Of a DNA stretch of 33,501 nucleotides, positions 24,099 to 32,711 are shown one piece after another. A program made the translations under genes and the position numbers. The first letter of the stretch is position 1. The number at the start of each line of letters is the position of its first letter. The notes beneath the pieces were generated by a model. The model saw nothing but the letters and a program-made list of their open reading frames with translations, searched no databases and was not told where the DNA came from. This DNA is from Actinomadura sp. GC306 (GTDB lineage Bacteria; Actinomycetota; Actinomycetes; Streptosporangiales; Streptosporangiaceae), in the NCBI RefSeq assembly GCF_004348665.1, contig NZ_SMKM01000035.1, positions 1 to 33,501 on the forward strand, in the 5' to 3' direction.

Positions 24099-27000
24099 TC
24101 AGGCGGCGGGGACGCCGTCCAGCAGCGCGGCGAGGCCGGCCGCGTCGAGCAGGTCCGCGGGCCGGACGGTGACGTTCGCGGCGACGTAGTGGAACGCCGC
24201 GCTGACCTGCTCGACGTCCACCCCGGCGAGTTCCGCCCAGGCCAGCCGGTACGCGGCGAGCTGCACCGCCGCGAACCGCTCCTCGTCCCCGGACGGCGGC
24301 TTCCCGGTCTTCCAGTCGACGACCTCGTAACCGCCGCCACCGGAGCGGAACACGGCGTCCATCCGGCCGCGGACCAGCCGGTCGCCGATGATCGTCTCGA
24401 ACGGCACCTCGATGTCGAGCGGCTCCCGCGCCGCCCACTCCGACTCCTCGAACCGGGACCGCAGCCGCTCCAGGTGCGCGTCGTCGGCGGCGCCCTCGTC
24501 GGCGGCGCCGGGCAGCTCGTCGGGGTCCAGGAGGCGCTGCTGCCCCCAGCGGCTCTCCAGCCAGGCGTGGAACGCGGTGCCGCGCCGCGCGTACGGGGCG
24601 GGCGGGCGCGGCATCGGCCGGCGGATCTGCCGGGCCAGCGCCGCCGGGTCGCGGGCCAGCGACACCAGCGACGACACCGACAGGTGCGCGGGCAGCTCGA
24701 CGAGCAGGCCGTCGCCGCCGCGGCCCCGGTCGCGCTCGGCGAGCAGCAGCTCGACGTCGCGCGCCCACGCGGTCATCCGGGCGCGGTCGGCGTCGGCCAG
24801 GCCGGTGTCCCCGGCCCAGTGCCGCGTCCGCCCGGCCATCTCGTCCCCGACCATGCGGGCCGCCTCGACCACGGCCTCGTAGCGGTCCCGCGCCGAGACG
24901 TCGGACCGGCCGCGGTCGCCGGGCGCCACCGGCCACTGCCCCTCGTCGGGCTCGGCGAGCAGCGGGTTCGCGGCGCCCTCCTCCGGCGGGTCGGCCCACA
25001 GGGCGACGGACCCGGCGCCGGCGAGGCACACCGCGCGCACCTCCTCCAGGAACGGCGACGGGCCGAGCGGGCGGCCCGACGACCCCCACCAGTAGCCGGT
25101 GGCGATGAGCAGGCTGGACGCGCGGGTCACCGCGACATAGGCGAGCCGCCGCTCCTCCCGCAGGTCGCGTTCGAGGCACGCCCGGTCGAAGGCGGCGAGG
25201 TCGTCCTTCTCCAGCCCGGTCAGCGGCGGCAGGTCGGCGCGGTCGCCGCGCAGCATGAACGGCAGGACGCGCGGGTTCGCGGTCCAGCGGGTGGCGTTCT
25301 GCGGCGGCGACGGGAAGATCGAGCCCTTCGCGGGCGCGCCGTTCTTCTGCGGCGCGTACGCCAGGCCGGGGACGACGACGACCGGCCATTCGAGGCCCTT
25401 GGACGCGTGCACGGTGAGCAGCTTGACGCTGTCGGTCTCGCCGACCCGCCCGGCCTCCAGCCCGAACTCCTCGGTCTCGGCGGCCTTGAGGTAGGCGAGG
25501 AACGCGCCGAGCGTCGGGTCCTCGGCGTCGCCGGCGAACGTGGCGGCGGCGTCGATGAAGGCGTCCAGGTCGGCGCGGGCGGTCACGGGGTCGAGGCCGG
25601 AGCGCGCCGCGACCTCGATGTCCAGGCCGAGCGCGCGTTCGACCTCGTTGACGAGGTCGGGCAGCGGCAGCCCGACCTGGCCGCGCAGCGTGCGCAGCTC
25701 GTCGCGGAGCCGGCGCAGCCGCCCGTACCCCTCCGGGGAGTAGGAGTCCGGGGGGCCGAGGTCGTCGAGCGCGTCGACCAGGCTGCCGGTCTCCTGGTTC
25801 AGCTCGCTGACGAGCTGGCGGAGCGGGTCTTCGCCGTCCTGCGCGGGCTGCGCGGGCTGCTCGGGCTGGGCGGGCTGGTCGCCCGGCGCCTCCGGTTCAG
25901 GACCCTCGCCGGCCTCGGGTTTTTCCGGCGGTGTGACGTCGCGGGCGGCGTCCTGGGCGAGGACGCGGGCGCGGCGGCCGAGGGCGACGAGGTCGCGCGG
26001 GCCGAGCCGCCAGCGCGGGCCGGTGAGCAGCCGGGCCAGGGACGCGCCGGCCGTCGGGTCGTGCATGACCCGCAGCGTGGCGACGACGTCCTGCACCTCC
26101 GGGACCGTGAGCAGCCCGCCGAGGCCGACGACCTCGACCGGGATGCCGCGGGCCTCCAGCGCGCGCCGCAGGAGCGGGAACTGCGACCGCTTGCGGGCGA
26201 GGACGGCGACGTCGGCGTACCGCAGCGGCTCCGGCTGCGGGCCGCCGTCCGGGGCGGTGCCCGCGCCGGCGGCGATGAGCTGCGCGATCCGCGCGGCGAT
26301 GCGGTCGGCCTCGTCCTCGACGGTGGGCAGCAGCGCGCACTCGACCCGCCCGCGGCCCTCCCGCCCCGCGCCCGGGATCAGCCGCGGCACGGCCTTCGTC
26401 TCCGCGCGGAGCTCCTCCTGGACCGTGGCGGCGGCCTCCAGGATCCGCTCGCCGTTGCGGAACGAGCGGCTCAGCTGCACGACCGGCGCCGGCACGGGCC
26501 GGCCGCCGGAGTCCCCGGGCCGCAGCGGGAAGTCGTGGGCGAACCGCAGCAGGTTGCCCGCGCTGGCGCCGCGCCACCCGTAGATGGACTGGCAGGGGTC
26601 ACCCACGGCCGTCACCGGGTGCCCGCCCGCGAACAGCGACTTCAGCAGGACGAGCTGCGCCTGGCTGGTGTCCTGGTACTCGTCCAGCAGCACGACCGAG
26701 AACCGCGACCGCTCGATCATCCCGACCTCGGGATGCTTGTAGGCGATCCGCGCCGACAGGGCCATCTGGTCGCCGTGGTCGATGACCTCCCGGCCGGCCT
26801 TGGCCCGCCCGTACGCCTCCACCAGCGGCATGAGCTGCTCGCGGACGGCGTGCTTGGCGAGGATGTCGCGCTGGGCCTTGAGCGGTTTCTGCACGGCGGC
26901 GAACCGCTCGTCCAGCCACGCGCCGACCTTGCGGACGTCCTCGGGGGTCCGCAGGTGCTCGGAGAGGTCTCCGGCGAGGTCCATGACGGCCTTGGTGACG

Positions 27001-27500
27001 GTGTCGGGCTGCCAGTCGACGCGGTCCATCGGGCCGTCGTAGGCGTCCACGACACGCGAGCAGATCTGCCAGGCCACGGCGGGCGACACGAGCCGCATCG
27101 TCGGTTCGAGGGCCTCGCGCAGCGCGTGGTCGCCGAACAGCCGCGCCGCGTACGAGTGGTACGTCGAGACCATCGGCTCGCCGTCGAACAGGGCGTCGCC
27201 GCCGAGCCGCTCCAGCTCGTCGCCGGGCAGCACCTCGCGCAGCGTGTCGAGCCGCTTGCGGACGCGGGCGCCCAGCTCGGCCGCGGCCTTGCGGGTGAAG
27301 GTGAGGCCGAGGACGCGTTCCGGCCGCACGAAGCCGTTCGCGACCAGCCACACGACCCGTGCGGCCATCGTCTCGCTCTTGCCGGACCCGGCGCCCGCGA
27401 TCACCGCCATCGGCGCCAGCGGAGCCTCGATCACCCGGGCCTGCTCGTCGGTCGGCTCCGGGATCTCCAGCAGCCGGGCCAGCTCTCCCGGCGTGATCAC
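24099..27500 (-). CDS. adnB: AdnB, UvrD-like helicase-nuclease subunit
   Basis: 1133 aa, GTG start at 27500 with GGGGGGAG upstream. It is a superfamily 1A helicase: Q-motif PTDEQARVI, Walker A GAGSGKS at 36-42, Walker B LLDEYQDTS near 270, AVGDPCQSIYGWRGAS (motif III), TVHASKGLEWPVVVVPG (motif V) and YVAVTRASSLL (motif VI). An acidic/proline-rich linker (about 520-560) separates parts of domain 2. A RecB-type nuclease follows at the C-terminus (RGRMDAVFR, then EVVDWKTGK near 1062). Family knowledge: with AdnA it forms the heterodimer that unwinds and resects double-strand-break ends in mycobacteria and relatives, AdnB being the main motor. Gene order adnA-adnB is as in mycobacteria; 92 bp separate the two genes. 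Confidence 0.93.
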   Translation of the reverse strand: MITPGELARLLEIPEPTDEQARVIEAPLAPMAVIAGAGSGKSETMAARVVWLVANGFVRPERVLGLTFTRKAAAELGARVRKRLDTLREVLPGDELERLGGDALFDGEPMVSTYHSYAARLFGDHALREALEPTMRLVSPAVAWQICSRVVDAYDGPMDRVDWQPDTVTKAVMDLAGDLSEHLRTPEDVRKVGAWLDERFAAVQKPLKAQRDILAKHAVREQLMPLVEAYGRAKAGREVIDHGDQMALSARIAYKHPEVGMIERSRFSVVLLDEYQDTSQAQLVLLKSLFAGGHPVTAVGDPCQSIYGWRGASAGNLLRFAHDFPLRPGDSGGRPVPAPVVQLSRSFRNGERILEAAATVQEELRAETKAVPRLIPGAGREGRGRVECALLPTVEDEADRIAARIAQLIAAGAGTAPDGGPQPEPLRYADVAVLARKRSQFPLLRRALEARGIPVEVVGLGGLLTVPEVQDVVATLRVMHDPTAGASLARLLTGPRWRLGPRDLVALGRRARVLAQDAARDVTPPEKPEAGEGPEPEAPGDQPAQPEQPAQPAQDGEDPLRQLVSELNQETGSLVDALDDLGPPDSYSPEGYGRLRRLRDELRTLRGQVGLPLPDLVNEVERALGLDIEVAARSGLDPVTARADLDAFIDAAATFAGDAEDPTLGAFLAYLKAAETEEFGLEAGRVGETDSVKLLTVHASKGLEWPVVVVPGLAYAPQKNGAPAKGSIFPSPPQNATRWTANPRVLPFMLRGDRADLPPLTGLEKDDLAAFDRACLERDLREERRLAYVAVTRASSLLIATGYWWGSSGRPLGPSPFLEEVRAVCLAGAGSVALWADPPEEGAANPLLAEPDEGQWPVAPGDRGRSDVSARDRYEAVVEAARMVGDEMAGRTRHWAGDTGLADADRARMTAWARDVELLLAERDRGRGGDGLLVELPAHLSVSSLVSLARDPAALARQIRRPMPRPPAPYARRGTAFHAWLESRWGQQRLLDPDELPGAADEGAADDAHLERLRSRFEESEWAAREPLDIEVPFETIIGDRLVRGRMDAVFRSGGGGYEVVDWKTGKPPSGDEERFAAVQLAAYRLAWAELAGVDVEQVSAAFHYVAANVTVRPADLLDAAGLAALLDGVPAA

Positions 27501-27526
27501 CCCACTCCCCCCGAGCCGGTCCTGAC

Positions 27527-27610
27527 GGCTACTCGCCTACCTGGCCACGCAACCACCCGGCCAAGCAACGACCTGGCCGCTCTACCACCTGGCTACTCGC
27601 CTACCTGGCC
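27527..27610. repeat. Direct repeat spanning the adnA stop
   Basis: The same 20 bp occurs at 27527-27546 and 27591-27610 (64 bp apart). The right copy contains the end of adnA including its TAG, so the left copy repeats a QVGE-stop reading in the adnA-adnB gap. The spacer also holds degenerate ACCTGGCC copies. It looks like a small local duplication. Confidence 0.85.
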
Positions 27611-30600
27611 GCCCTCGTCGTGGACGGGGCAGCACGAGCGTACGGGACAGGTGCGACACTTGTCGTTCGCCCTGGCCTGGAACACGTCGCCGGCCATGCC
27701 GGTCGCGACCAGCTCGATGAGCTTCTTCGGCCACTCGGGATCGGCGTCGTCGGCGGGCGGCGGCTGCGCCTGCTCGCGGGCCTTCGCGGCGAACGCCGCC
27801 TTGCCGACCTGGACGAGCTTGGCCCCGCCCGGCTCGATCAGCCCGTGCCGCTCGAACGCGCCGAGCATCACCGCGTACTGGTAGACGCCGAGCTGCGGGT
27901 GCCGGGGCAGCTCGTCCTTGGGGACGGCGGTGGAGGACGTCTTGACGTCGATGATGACGGCGCGGCCCTGCTCGTCGCGCTCGGCGCGGTCGATGCGGCC
28001 CTTGATGACGACGCGGCCGAGATCGACCTTGAACGACTCCTCCAGCGCGACGACCTCGTTGGGGTTGTCGCGGTGCCAGGCCAGGAACTTGTCGACCATC
28101 CGGGCGGCCTGCTCGCGCTGCTTCTCGGAGTACCACGAGCTGCGGAACTCCAGGTCCTTCCAGATCTCGTCGAGCCGCTGCGCGACGTGGACCTCGTCGA
28201 TCCCGTCGTCGGTGCCGGCCATCTCGGCGACGGCGTGGATGACCTTGCCCATCGTGCTGTACTCGTTGGGGCCGCCCTCCTGCGCGCCGACCGCCGAGGC
28301 CAGCAGCCAGCGCAGCCCGCAGGTGGTGAACGTCTCGACCTGGGACGGCGAGATCGTGATGGGCTCGTCCTCGGCGAACGCGGGCCCGTCATCGGACAGG
28401 GCGGTGATGGCGTACCAGTTCTCGGGCCGCGCGCCCCGCACGCCCGCGCGGGCGAGCCGCGCCAGGTGCGCGGCGGCGGCGCGCCGCAGCGGCTCCGGCC
28501 GGGACGGGTCGGCGGCGGCGGACCGCAGGTCGGCGACCAGGGCCGACAGCGACAGCCACCGGGTCCGCTCGTCCAGCTGCGACTTCTCGATCGCGCCGGG
28601 GAGCAGCTCGTTGAGGAACCGGGACGGGCGCTCCTCGGTGTCGTCGCCGCCGACGGCCGTGACGACGAGCCGCCTGCGGGCCCGCGTGACGGCCACGTAG
28701 AACAGGCGGCGCTCCTCGTCCAGCATCTTCGCCGCCATGGACGCGCCGGCGACCACCTCGCCCTCCGCCTCGGACCCGGCGGCGTGCTCGACCATCTCCT
28801 CGACGCCCAGCAGCGACCCGCGCAGCCGCAGGTCGGGCCAGACGCCCTCCTGCACGCCGGCGACCACGACGACGTCCCATTCGAGGCCCTTGGAGCGGTG
28901 CGCGGTGAGGATGCGGACGGCCTCCCCCTCGGGCGCCTGCTCGGCGAGCGTGTCCCCGGCGATCTCCTGGGAGGCGATGTTGTCGACGAACAGCTCCGGC
29001 CCGGCCTGGGGCAGCCGGTCCACGAACCGGGCGGCGTGGTCGAACAGCGCCACGACGGCGTCGAGGTCCCGGTCGGCCGCCGCGCCGCGCGTCCCGCCCT
29101 TGGCGCTCTGCTCCAGCAGCACCTCGGCCTGGCCGCTCTCCTGCCACACGGCCCACAGCACCTCCTCGGCGGTGCCGCCGTCCTCGGCGCTGCGCCGCGC
29201 GACCTCGATGAGGTGCGCGACCCGTTCGGCCGGTGCGCGGACCTTCTCGTGGACGAGCACCAGCTCCCGCGGGTCGTTCACCGCCGCGATGAGCAGTTCC
29301 CCGAGGGGACGCTGCCCGCCCGACAACTCCTCCAGGTCGCGCAGGGCCCGCTTCAGCCGGCGCATGGCCAGCGCGTCCGCCCCGCCCAGCGGACCCGTCA
29401 GCAGGTCATCCGCGACTTCCTCGTCCAGGTACCCCTTCTTCAGCGCCGCGCGCAGCAGGATCAGGAACGGGCGGACGGCGGGCTCCCCGACCAGGGGGAC
29501 CTCGTCACCCGCGACGACGACCGGCACACCGGCCTGGGCGAGCGCGCGGCGCAGCACCGGGACCTGCCGCACGGCGCTCCGCACGAGCACCGCCATCCGC
29601 GACCAGGGGACGCCGTCGAGAAGGTGCGCGCGGCGCAGCTCGTCGGCCACCAGCGCGGACTCCTGGCTCTCTGAGTCGGCGATCACCGCACGCACTTCAT
29701 CGGGGGGTCCAGGGGGGTCACCCCCCCTGACAGACGCGGCACGCACTTCATCGGGGGGTCCAGGGGGGTCGCCCCCCCTGACAGACGCGGCACGCACTTC
29801 ATCGGGGGGTCCAGGGGGGTCGCCCCCCTTGACAGACGCAGCGCGGACTTCGCCGTCGTCGAGTTCCTCCACCGGGTGGAGGGCGCGGTGCTCGGCGGCG
29901 CCCGCGGTTCCGGCGGGCAGGCGGCGCGCGATGCGGCGGGACGCGGTGAGGATCTCCGGGCCCATCCGGCGGCACGTCCGCAGCGCCACGACGGGGGCGG
30001 GGTCGCCGTCCAGCGTGAGGAAGCGGGCGGGGAACTCCTGGATGCCGCGGACGTCGGCGCCCCGGAACCCGTAGATGGACTGGTCGGGGTCGCCGACGAC
30101 GACGAGGTCGCGGCCCTCCCCGGCGAGGTGGTGCAGCAGCTCCTCCTGGGCGGGGTCGGTGTCCTGGTACTCGTCCACGAATACGACGTCGTAGGCGTTG
30201 CGCTCGCGGATGCGGACCTCCTCGTCCGCGAGCATGGCGGCGGCCATGTGGATCAGCTCGCCGTAGTCGTAGGTGGGGACGGGGTCCAGCGCGAACCGGT
30301 CGGCGTACCGGTCCATGAACCGGCCGATGGCGGGCCAGTCGTCGCGCCCGCGGATGCGGCCGAGGGCGACGAGGTCTTCGGCGAAGTAGCGCCGCTCCGC
30401 CGCGCGCAGGGTGAAGTCGCGCAGTTCCTCGGCGAAGCCGCGGGTGGCGAGGGCCGCCCGCAGCCGCTCCGGCCAGTCGCCCGCGCCGTCCGCGAGCTCG
30501 CCCTCCAGCAGGCGCCGCACCTCCAGCAGCTGCTCCGGCCCGGACAGCAGCCGCGGCGCGGGCTCCTCGTTCAGGACGGCGTCGCGCCTGAGCAGCGCGT

Positions 30601-30919
30601 AGGCGTAGCTGTGGAAGGTGAGCGCGAGCGGTGTCCGGGTGGTGCGGTGCAACCGGCCGGTGATGCGCTCCCGCAGCTCCCCGGCCGCCTTGCGGCTGAA
30701 CGTCAGGACGAGGACGCGCTCCGGGTCGATGCCGCGGTTCTCGATTCGGTCGACGACCGCCTCGACGATCGTCGTCGTCTTCCCGGTGCCCGGCCCCGCG
30801 AGCACCAGCATCGGCCCGCCGGCATGCTCGACCACCCGCCGCTGCTGCGCGTCGAGCACGGGCGGGACGGCCCGCGCGGGACCCGCGCGGCGCACGAGAC
30901 GGTAGGAAGCAGACGGCAC
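27593..30919 (-). CDS. adnA: AdnA, UvrD-like helicase-nuclease subunit with Fe-S nuclease
   Basis: 1108 aa, GTG start at 30919; no ribosome site is seen. Helicase motifs are complete: Walker A GPGTGKT (42-48), VDEYQDTDPAQ, VVGDPDQSIYGFRGADV, LTAHRSKGLEWDVVVVAG and FYVAVTRARRRLVV. A RecB-type nuclease at the C-terminus has KGRIDRAERDEQGRAVIIDVKTSS (near 975-995). One cysteine near 866 (TTCGLRW) and a C-x2-C-x4-CC cluster near 1085-1095 would hold a 4Fe-4S cluster as in AddB-like nucleases. Residues about 359-409 are three in-frame copies of a 17-residue unit, EVRAASVRGGDPPGPPD, inserted between helicase domains. AdnA pairs with AdnB in double-strand-break resection. The alkyltransferase-like gene lies upstream, as in mycobacteria, where a similar gene is nearby. 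Confidence 0.93.
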   Translation of the reverse strand: MPSASYRLVRRAGPARAVPPVLDAQQRRVVEHAGGPMLVLAGPGTGKTTTIVEAVVDRIENRGIDPERVLVLTFSRKAAGELRERITGRLHRTTRTPLALTFHSYAYALLRRDAVLNEEPAPRLLSGPEQLLEVRRLLEGELADGAGDWPERLRAALATRGFAEELRDFTLRAAERRYFAEDLVALGRIRGRDDWPAIGRFMDRYADRFALDPVPTYDYGELIHMAAAMLADEEVRIRERNAYDVVFVDEYQDTDPAQEELLHHLAGEGRDLVVVGDPDQSIYGFRGADVRGIQEFPARFLTLDGDPAPVVALRTCRRMGPEILTASRRIARRLPAGTAGAAEHRALHPVEELDDGEVRAASVKGGDPPGPPDEVRAASVRGGDPPGPPDEVRAASVRGGDPPGPPDEVRAVIADSESQESALVADELRRAHLLDGVPWSRMAVLVRSAVRQVPVLRRALAQAGVPVVVAGDEVPLVGEPAVRPFLILLRAALKKGYLDEEVADDLLTGPLGGADALAMRRLKRALRDLEELSGGQRPLGELLIAAVNDPRELVLVHEKVRAPAERVAHLIEVARRSAEDGGTAEEVLWAVWQESGQAEVLLEQSAKGGTRGAAADRDLDAVVALFDHAARFVDRLPQAGPELFVDNIASQEIAGDTLAEQAPEGEAVRILTAHRSKGLEWDVVVVAGVQEGVWPDLRLRGSLLGVEEMVEHAAGSEAEGEVVAGASMAAKMLDEERRLFYVAVTRARRRLVVTAVGGDDTEERPSRFLNELLPGAIEKSQLDERTRWLSLSALVADLRSAAADPSRPEPLRRAAAAHLARLARAGVRGARPENWYAITALSDDGPAFAEDEPITISPSQVETFTTCGLRWLLASAVGAQEGGPNEYSTMGKVIHAVAEMAGTDDGIDEVHVAQRLDEIWKDLEFRSSWYSEKQREQAARMVDKFLAWHRDNPNEVVALEESFKVDLGRVVIKGRIDRAERDEQGRAVIIDVKTSSTAVPKDELPRHPQLGVYQYAVMLGAFERHGLIEPGGAKLVQVGKAAFAAKAREQAQPPPADDADPEWPKKLIELVATGMAGDVFQARANDKCRTCPVRSCCPVHDEGGQVGE
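29691..29843. repeat. Three in-frame 51-bp palindromic repeats inside adnA
   Basis: Three 51-bp units begin with CGCACTTCAT at 29691, 29742 and 29793. Each contains a strong inverted repeat of the form CAGGGGGG-N3-CCCCCCTG plus a second GGGGGG block. The third copy has small changes. The units resemble a palindromic intergenic element caught in a coding frame. Confidence 0.93.
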
Positions 30920-30923
30920 AACA

Positions 30924-30953
30924 GTTCATTGGAACAGATCACCGTGACTGTTC
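30924..30953. promoter_or_regulatory. Overlapping inverted repeats upstream of adnA
   Basis: GTTC-ATTG-GAAC (30924-30935) overlaps GAACAG-N10-CTGTTC (30932-30937 and 30948-30953). They lie directly upstream of the adnA GTG (30919), where an operator would be expected. The half-site order is the reverse of a LexA box, so no regulator is named. Confidence 0.3.
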
Positions 30954-31006
30954 TGGCCACAACGCACGCATGTCGCCGAGGTGGCCGTGCGGCAGCGGAG
31001 AGACCC

Positions 31007-31034
31007 GTGGGGTCGCGTGGGGTCGCGTGGGGTC
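31007..31034. repeat. Short tandem repeat, 10-bp unit
   Basis: GTGGGGTCGC is repeated almost three times (31007-31034), running into the stop of the alkyltransferase-like gene. It lies in the 113-bp gap before adnA. No function is assigned. Confidence 0.7.
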
Positions 31035-31341
31035 AGGAAGGGCCGGCCCAGCGGGCGCGCGCCATGTCGACGCGGCGGCCGCCGGGGCGCAGCGGGGTGC
31101 CCTCGGCGCGGTAGTGCTCGCAGGCGCGTCCCTCGTGGCACTGCGGCGGGCTCCCGTCCGCCCGGATGACCCGCCACCACGGGACGCCGCCCCCGTACAG
31201 GGACATGACCCGCCCGACCTGGCGGGGGCCGCCGCGCCCGACCAGCTCGGCGATGTCGCCGTACGACAGGACGCGGCCCGGCGGGATCATCTCGACCGCG
31301 TCCAGGACCGCCTCGGCGAACTCGTCGGGTTCTGCGCGCAC
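31033..31341 (-). CDS. Alkyltransferase-like (ATL) protein, MGMT family
   Basis: 102 aa, GTG start at 31341 (VRAEPDEFAEAVLDAVEMIPPGRVLSYG). A long open frame runs through from the mycosin region, but homology begins here. It is the DNA-binding C-terminal domain of O6-alkylguanine-DNA alkyltransferase: VLSYGDIAELVG, GGPRQVGRVMSLYGGG (arginine-finger helix). The active-site PCHRV is replaced by PWWRVI. Lacking the acceptor cysteine, such ATL proteins bind alkylated guanine and hand it to nucleotide-excision repair. It begins 17 bp after the mycosin stop and precedes adnA by 113 bp, making a DNA-repair neighbourhood like that of mycobacterial Rv3204-Rv3201c. Confidence 0.88.
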   Translation of the reverse strand: MRAEPDEFAEAVLDAVEMIPPGRVLSYGDIAELVGRGGPRQVGRVMSLYGGGVPWWRVIRADGSPPQCHEGRACEHYRAEGTPLRPGGRRVDMARARWAGPS

Positions 31342-31358
31342 CCCCCGATTCTGGCCGT

Positions 31359-32711
31359 TCAGCGGCCCGTCCCGCCACCGTAGGGCGGACCGTACGGCGG
31401 GAGGGGCCGCCCGCGAGGCGGTCTGCTCGGCAGCGGCTCGGGCTGCGGCGGTCCGCCCGGCGCCTTCGGGTGGCGGCGCCGGAACGCCAGCGAGACCGCG
31501 ATCGCGGCGGCCGTCCCGGCGATCCCGGCCAGCACGATCCCGGTGATCAGCGGGCGGACCCAGGCGGGCCGCTCGATGACCTCCACGGGACCGGGCTCCC
31601 CGGCCCCGAACCGCTGCCGGGCGGGCTTGTCCTCGGCGGGGCCGGCGCCGGGGGACGAGGCCAGCACCCCGGCCGCGGACAGGGCGCGGGCGGCGTGCAC
31701 CGTGCCGTAGCCGAGTTCCGGTTCGTAGTCGCGCCTGCGGCTGTTCCCGGTGCTCTCGATCAGCGCCTGGGAGACCAGCGCGGGCGGCAGGTCGGGGTAC
31801 TCGGCGCGGATCAGCGCGGCGATCCCGGAGACCAGCGCGGAGGAGTCGCTCGTCCCGCTGCCGATGACGTAGTCGCCGCCGGGGGCGGCGGCGACCATCC
31901 CCTTGCCGGGCGCGGACAGCAGGACGGAGTAGTTGCGGTTCGAGAACTCCGCGCGGTCGCCGTCCACCGTGGTCGCGGCGACCGCGATGACGCCCGGATA
32001 GGACGCCGGGTAGGAGTAGCGCGCGAACCCGTCCTTGTCGAGGTCGCGCCGCTCGTTCCCCTCGTTGCCGACCGCGGCGACGACCACCACGCCCTTGGCG
32101 ATGGCGTGGCCGATGGCGGCGCGGTCCCCCGGCACGTCGCTGGACTTGCCGAGCGACAGGTTGATCACGTCGGCGCCGTTGTCGGCGGCGTAGCGGATGC
32201 CGCGGGCGAGCGCGCCGTCGGCCTCGTCGGTGGTCCGGAACCGCCGGTAGCTCGGGTCCCCCCGCTCGCCGATCACCCGGACGGACAGCAGGCGGGCCTC
32301 CGGCGCCACTCCCATGACCCCGTCGCGGCGGCCGGGGCCGTGGCCGCGCCCGGCGATCAGCGAGGCCATCGCGGTGCCGTGCGCCCGGGTGGGCCGGGAG
32401 CCGTCGTCGACCTTCTTGAGCATGTTGGGGCCGGTGGTGACCGCCCCCTTCAGGTCCGGGTGGTTCGGGTCGACACCGCTGTCGACGACGGCGACGGTCA
32501 CGCCCTCGCCCTTGCTGACCTGCCAGGCGGCCTTCATGCCCAGCTTGTAGTGGACGGGTCCCTGCAGTTCGCGGACCGCGTCGGCGTGCGCGGGGACGGG
32601 CGCGAGCCACGTCCCGGCCAGCGCCACCGCCGCGACGGCGCCCGCGGTCCTCCGGAGCGGTCCCCGCATCGCCCCGCGGGCGGCGCGCCCGGCCGGTCCT
32701 CCGCTCAGCAT
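31359..32711 (-). CDS. mycP: Mycosin-like membrane-anchored subtilisin (type VII secretion-associated)
   Basis: 450 aa. The ATG at 32711 has GGAGTGG upstream and overlaps the previous gene by seven bases; an ATG at 32669 would start directly at the signal peptide. Signal: RRTAGAVAAVALAGTWLAPVPAHA (cleavage near 43). An S8 subtilisin domain follows, with Asp77 (VVDSGVD), His111 (HGTAMAS), the oxyanion Asn216 (VGNEGN) and Ser288 (GTSDSSA). A single C-terminal membrane helix is at about 387-410, followed by a proline-rich cytoplasmic tail. This layout is that of mycosins, which process and stabilise ESX/type VII secretion systems. No EccC, EccD or WXG100 gene is visible in the window. Confidence 0.88.
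   Translation of the reverse strand: MLSGGPAGRAARGAMRGPLRRTAGAVAAVALAGTWLAPVPAHADAVRELQGPVHYKLGMKAAWQVSKGEGVTVAVVDSGVDPNHPDLKGAVTTGPNMLKKVDDGSRPTRAHGTAMASLIAGRGHGPGRRDGVMGVAPEARLLSVRVIGERGDPSYRRFRTTDEADGALARGIRYAADNGADVINLSLGKSSDVPGDRAAIGHAIAKGVVVVAAVGNEGNERRDLDKDGFARYSYPASYPGVIAVAATTVDGDRAEFSNRNYSVLLSAPGKGMVAAAPGGDYVIGSGTSDSSALVSGIAALIRAEYPDLPPALVSQALIESTGNSRRRDYEPELGYGTVHAARALSAAGVLASSPGAGPAEDKPARQRFGAGEPGPVEVIERPAWVRPLITGIVLAGIAGTAAAIAVSLAFRRRHPKAPGGPPQPEPLPSRPPRGRPLPPYGPPYGGGTGR

Noticed and set aside
24057..27884. A 1275-codon plus-strand open frame
   Set aside because: It lies antisense to adnB and reads as R/G/V-rich composition noise; adnB has every helicase and nuclease motif.
30924..30935. 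GTTC-N4-GAAC read as a LexA box for adnA
   Set aside because: The SOS box needs GAAC-N4-GTTC; the half-sites here are in the reverse order.
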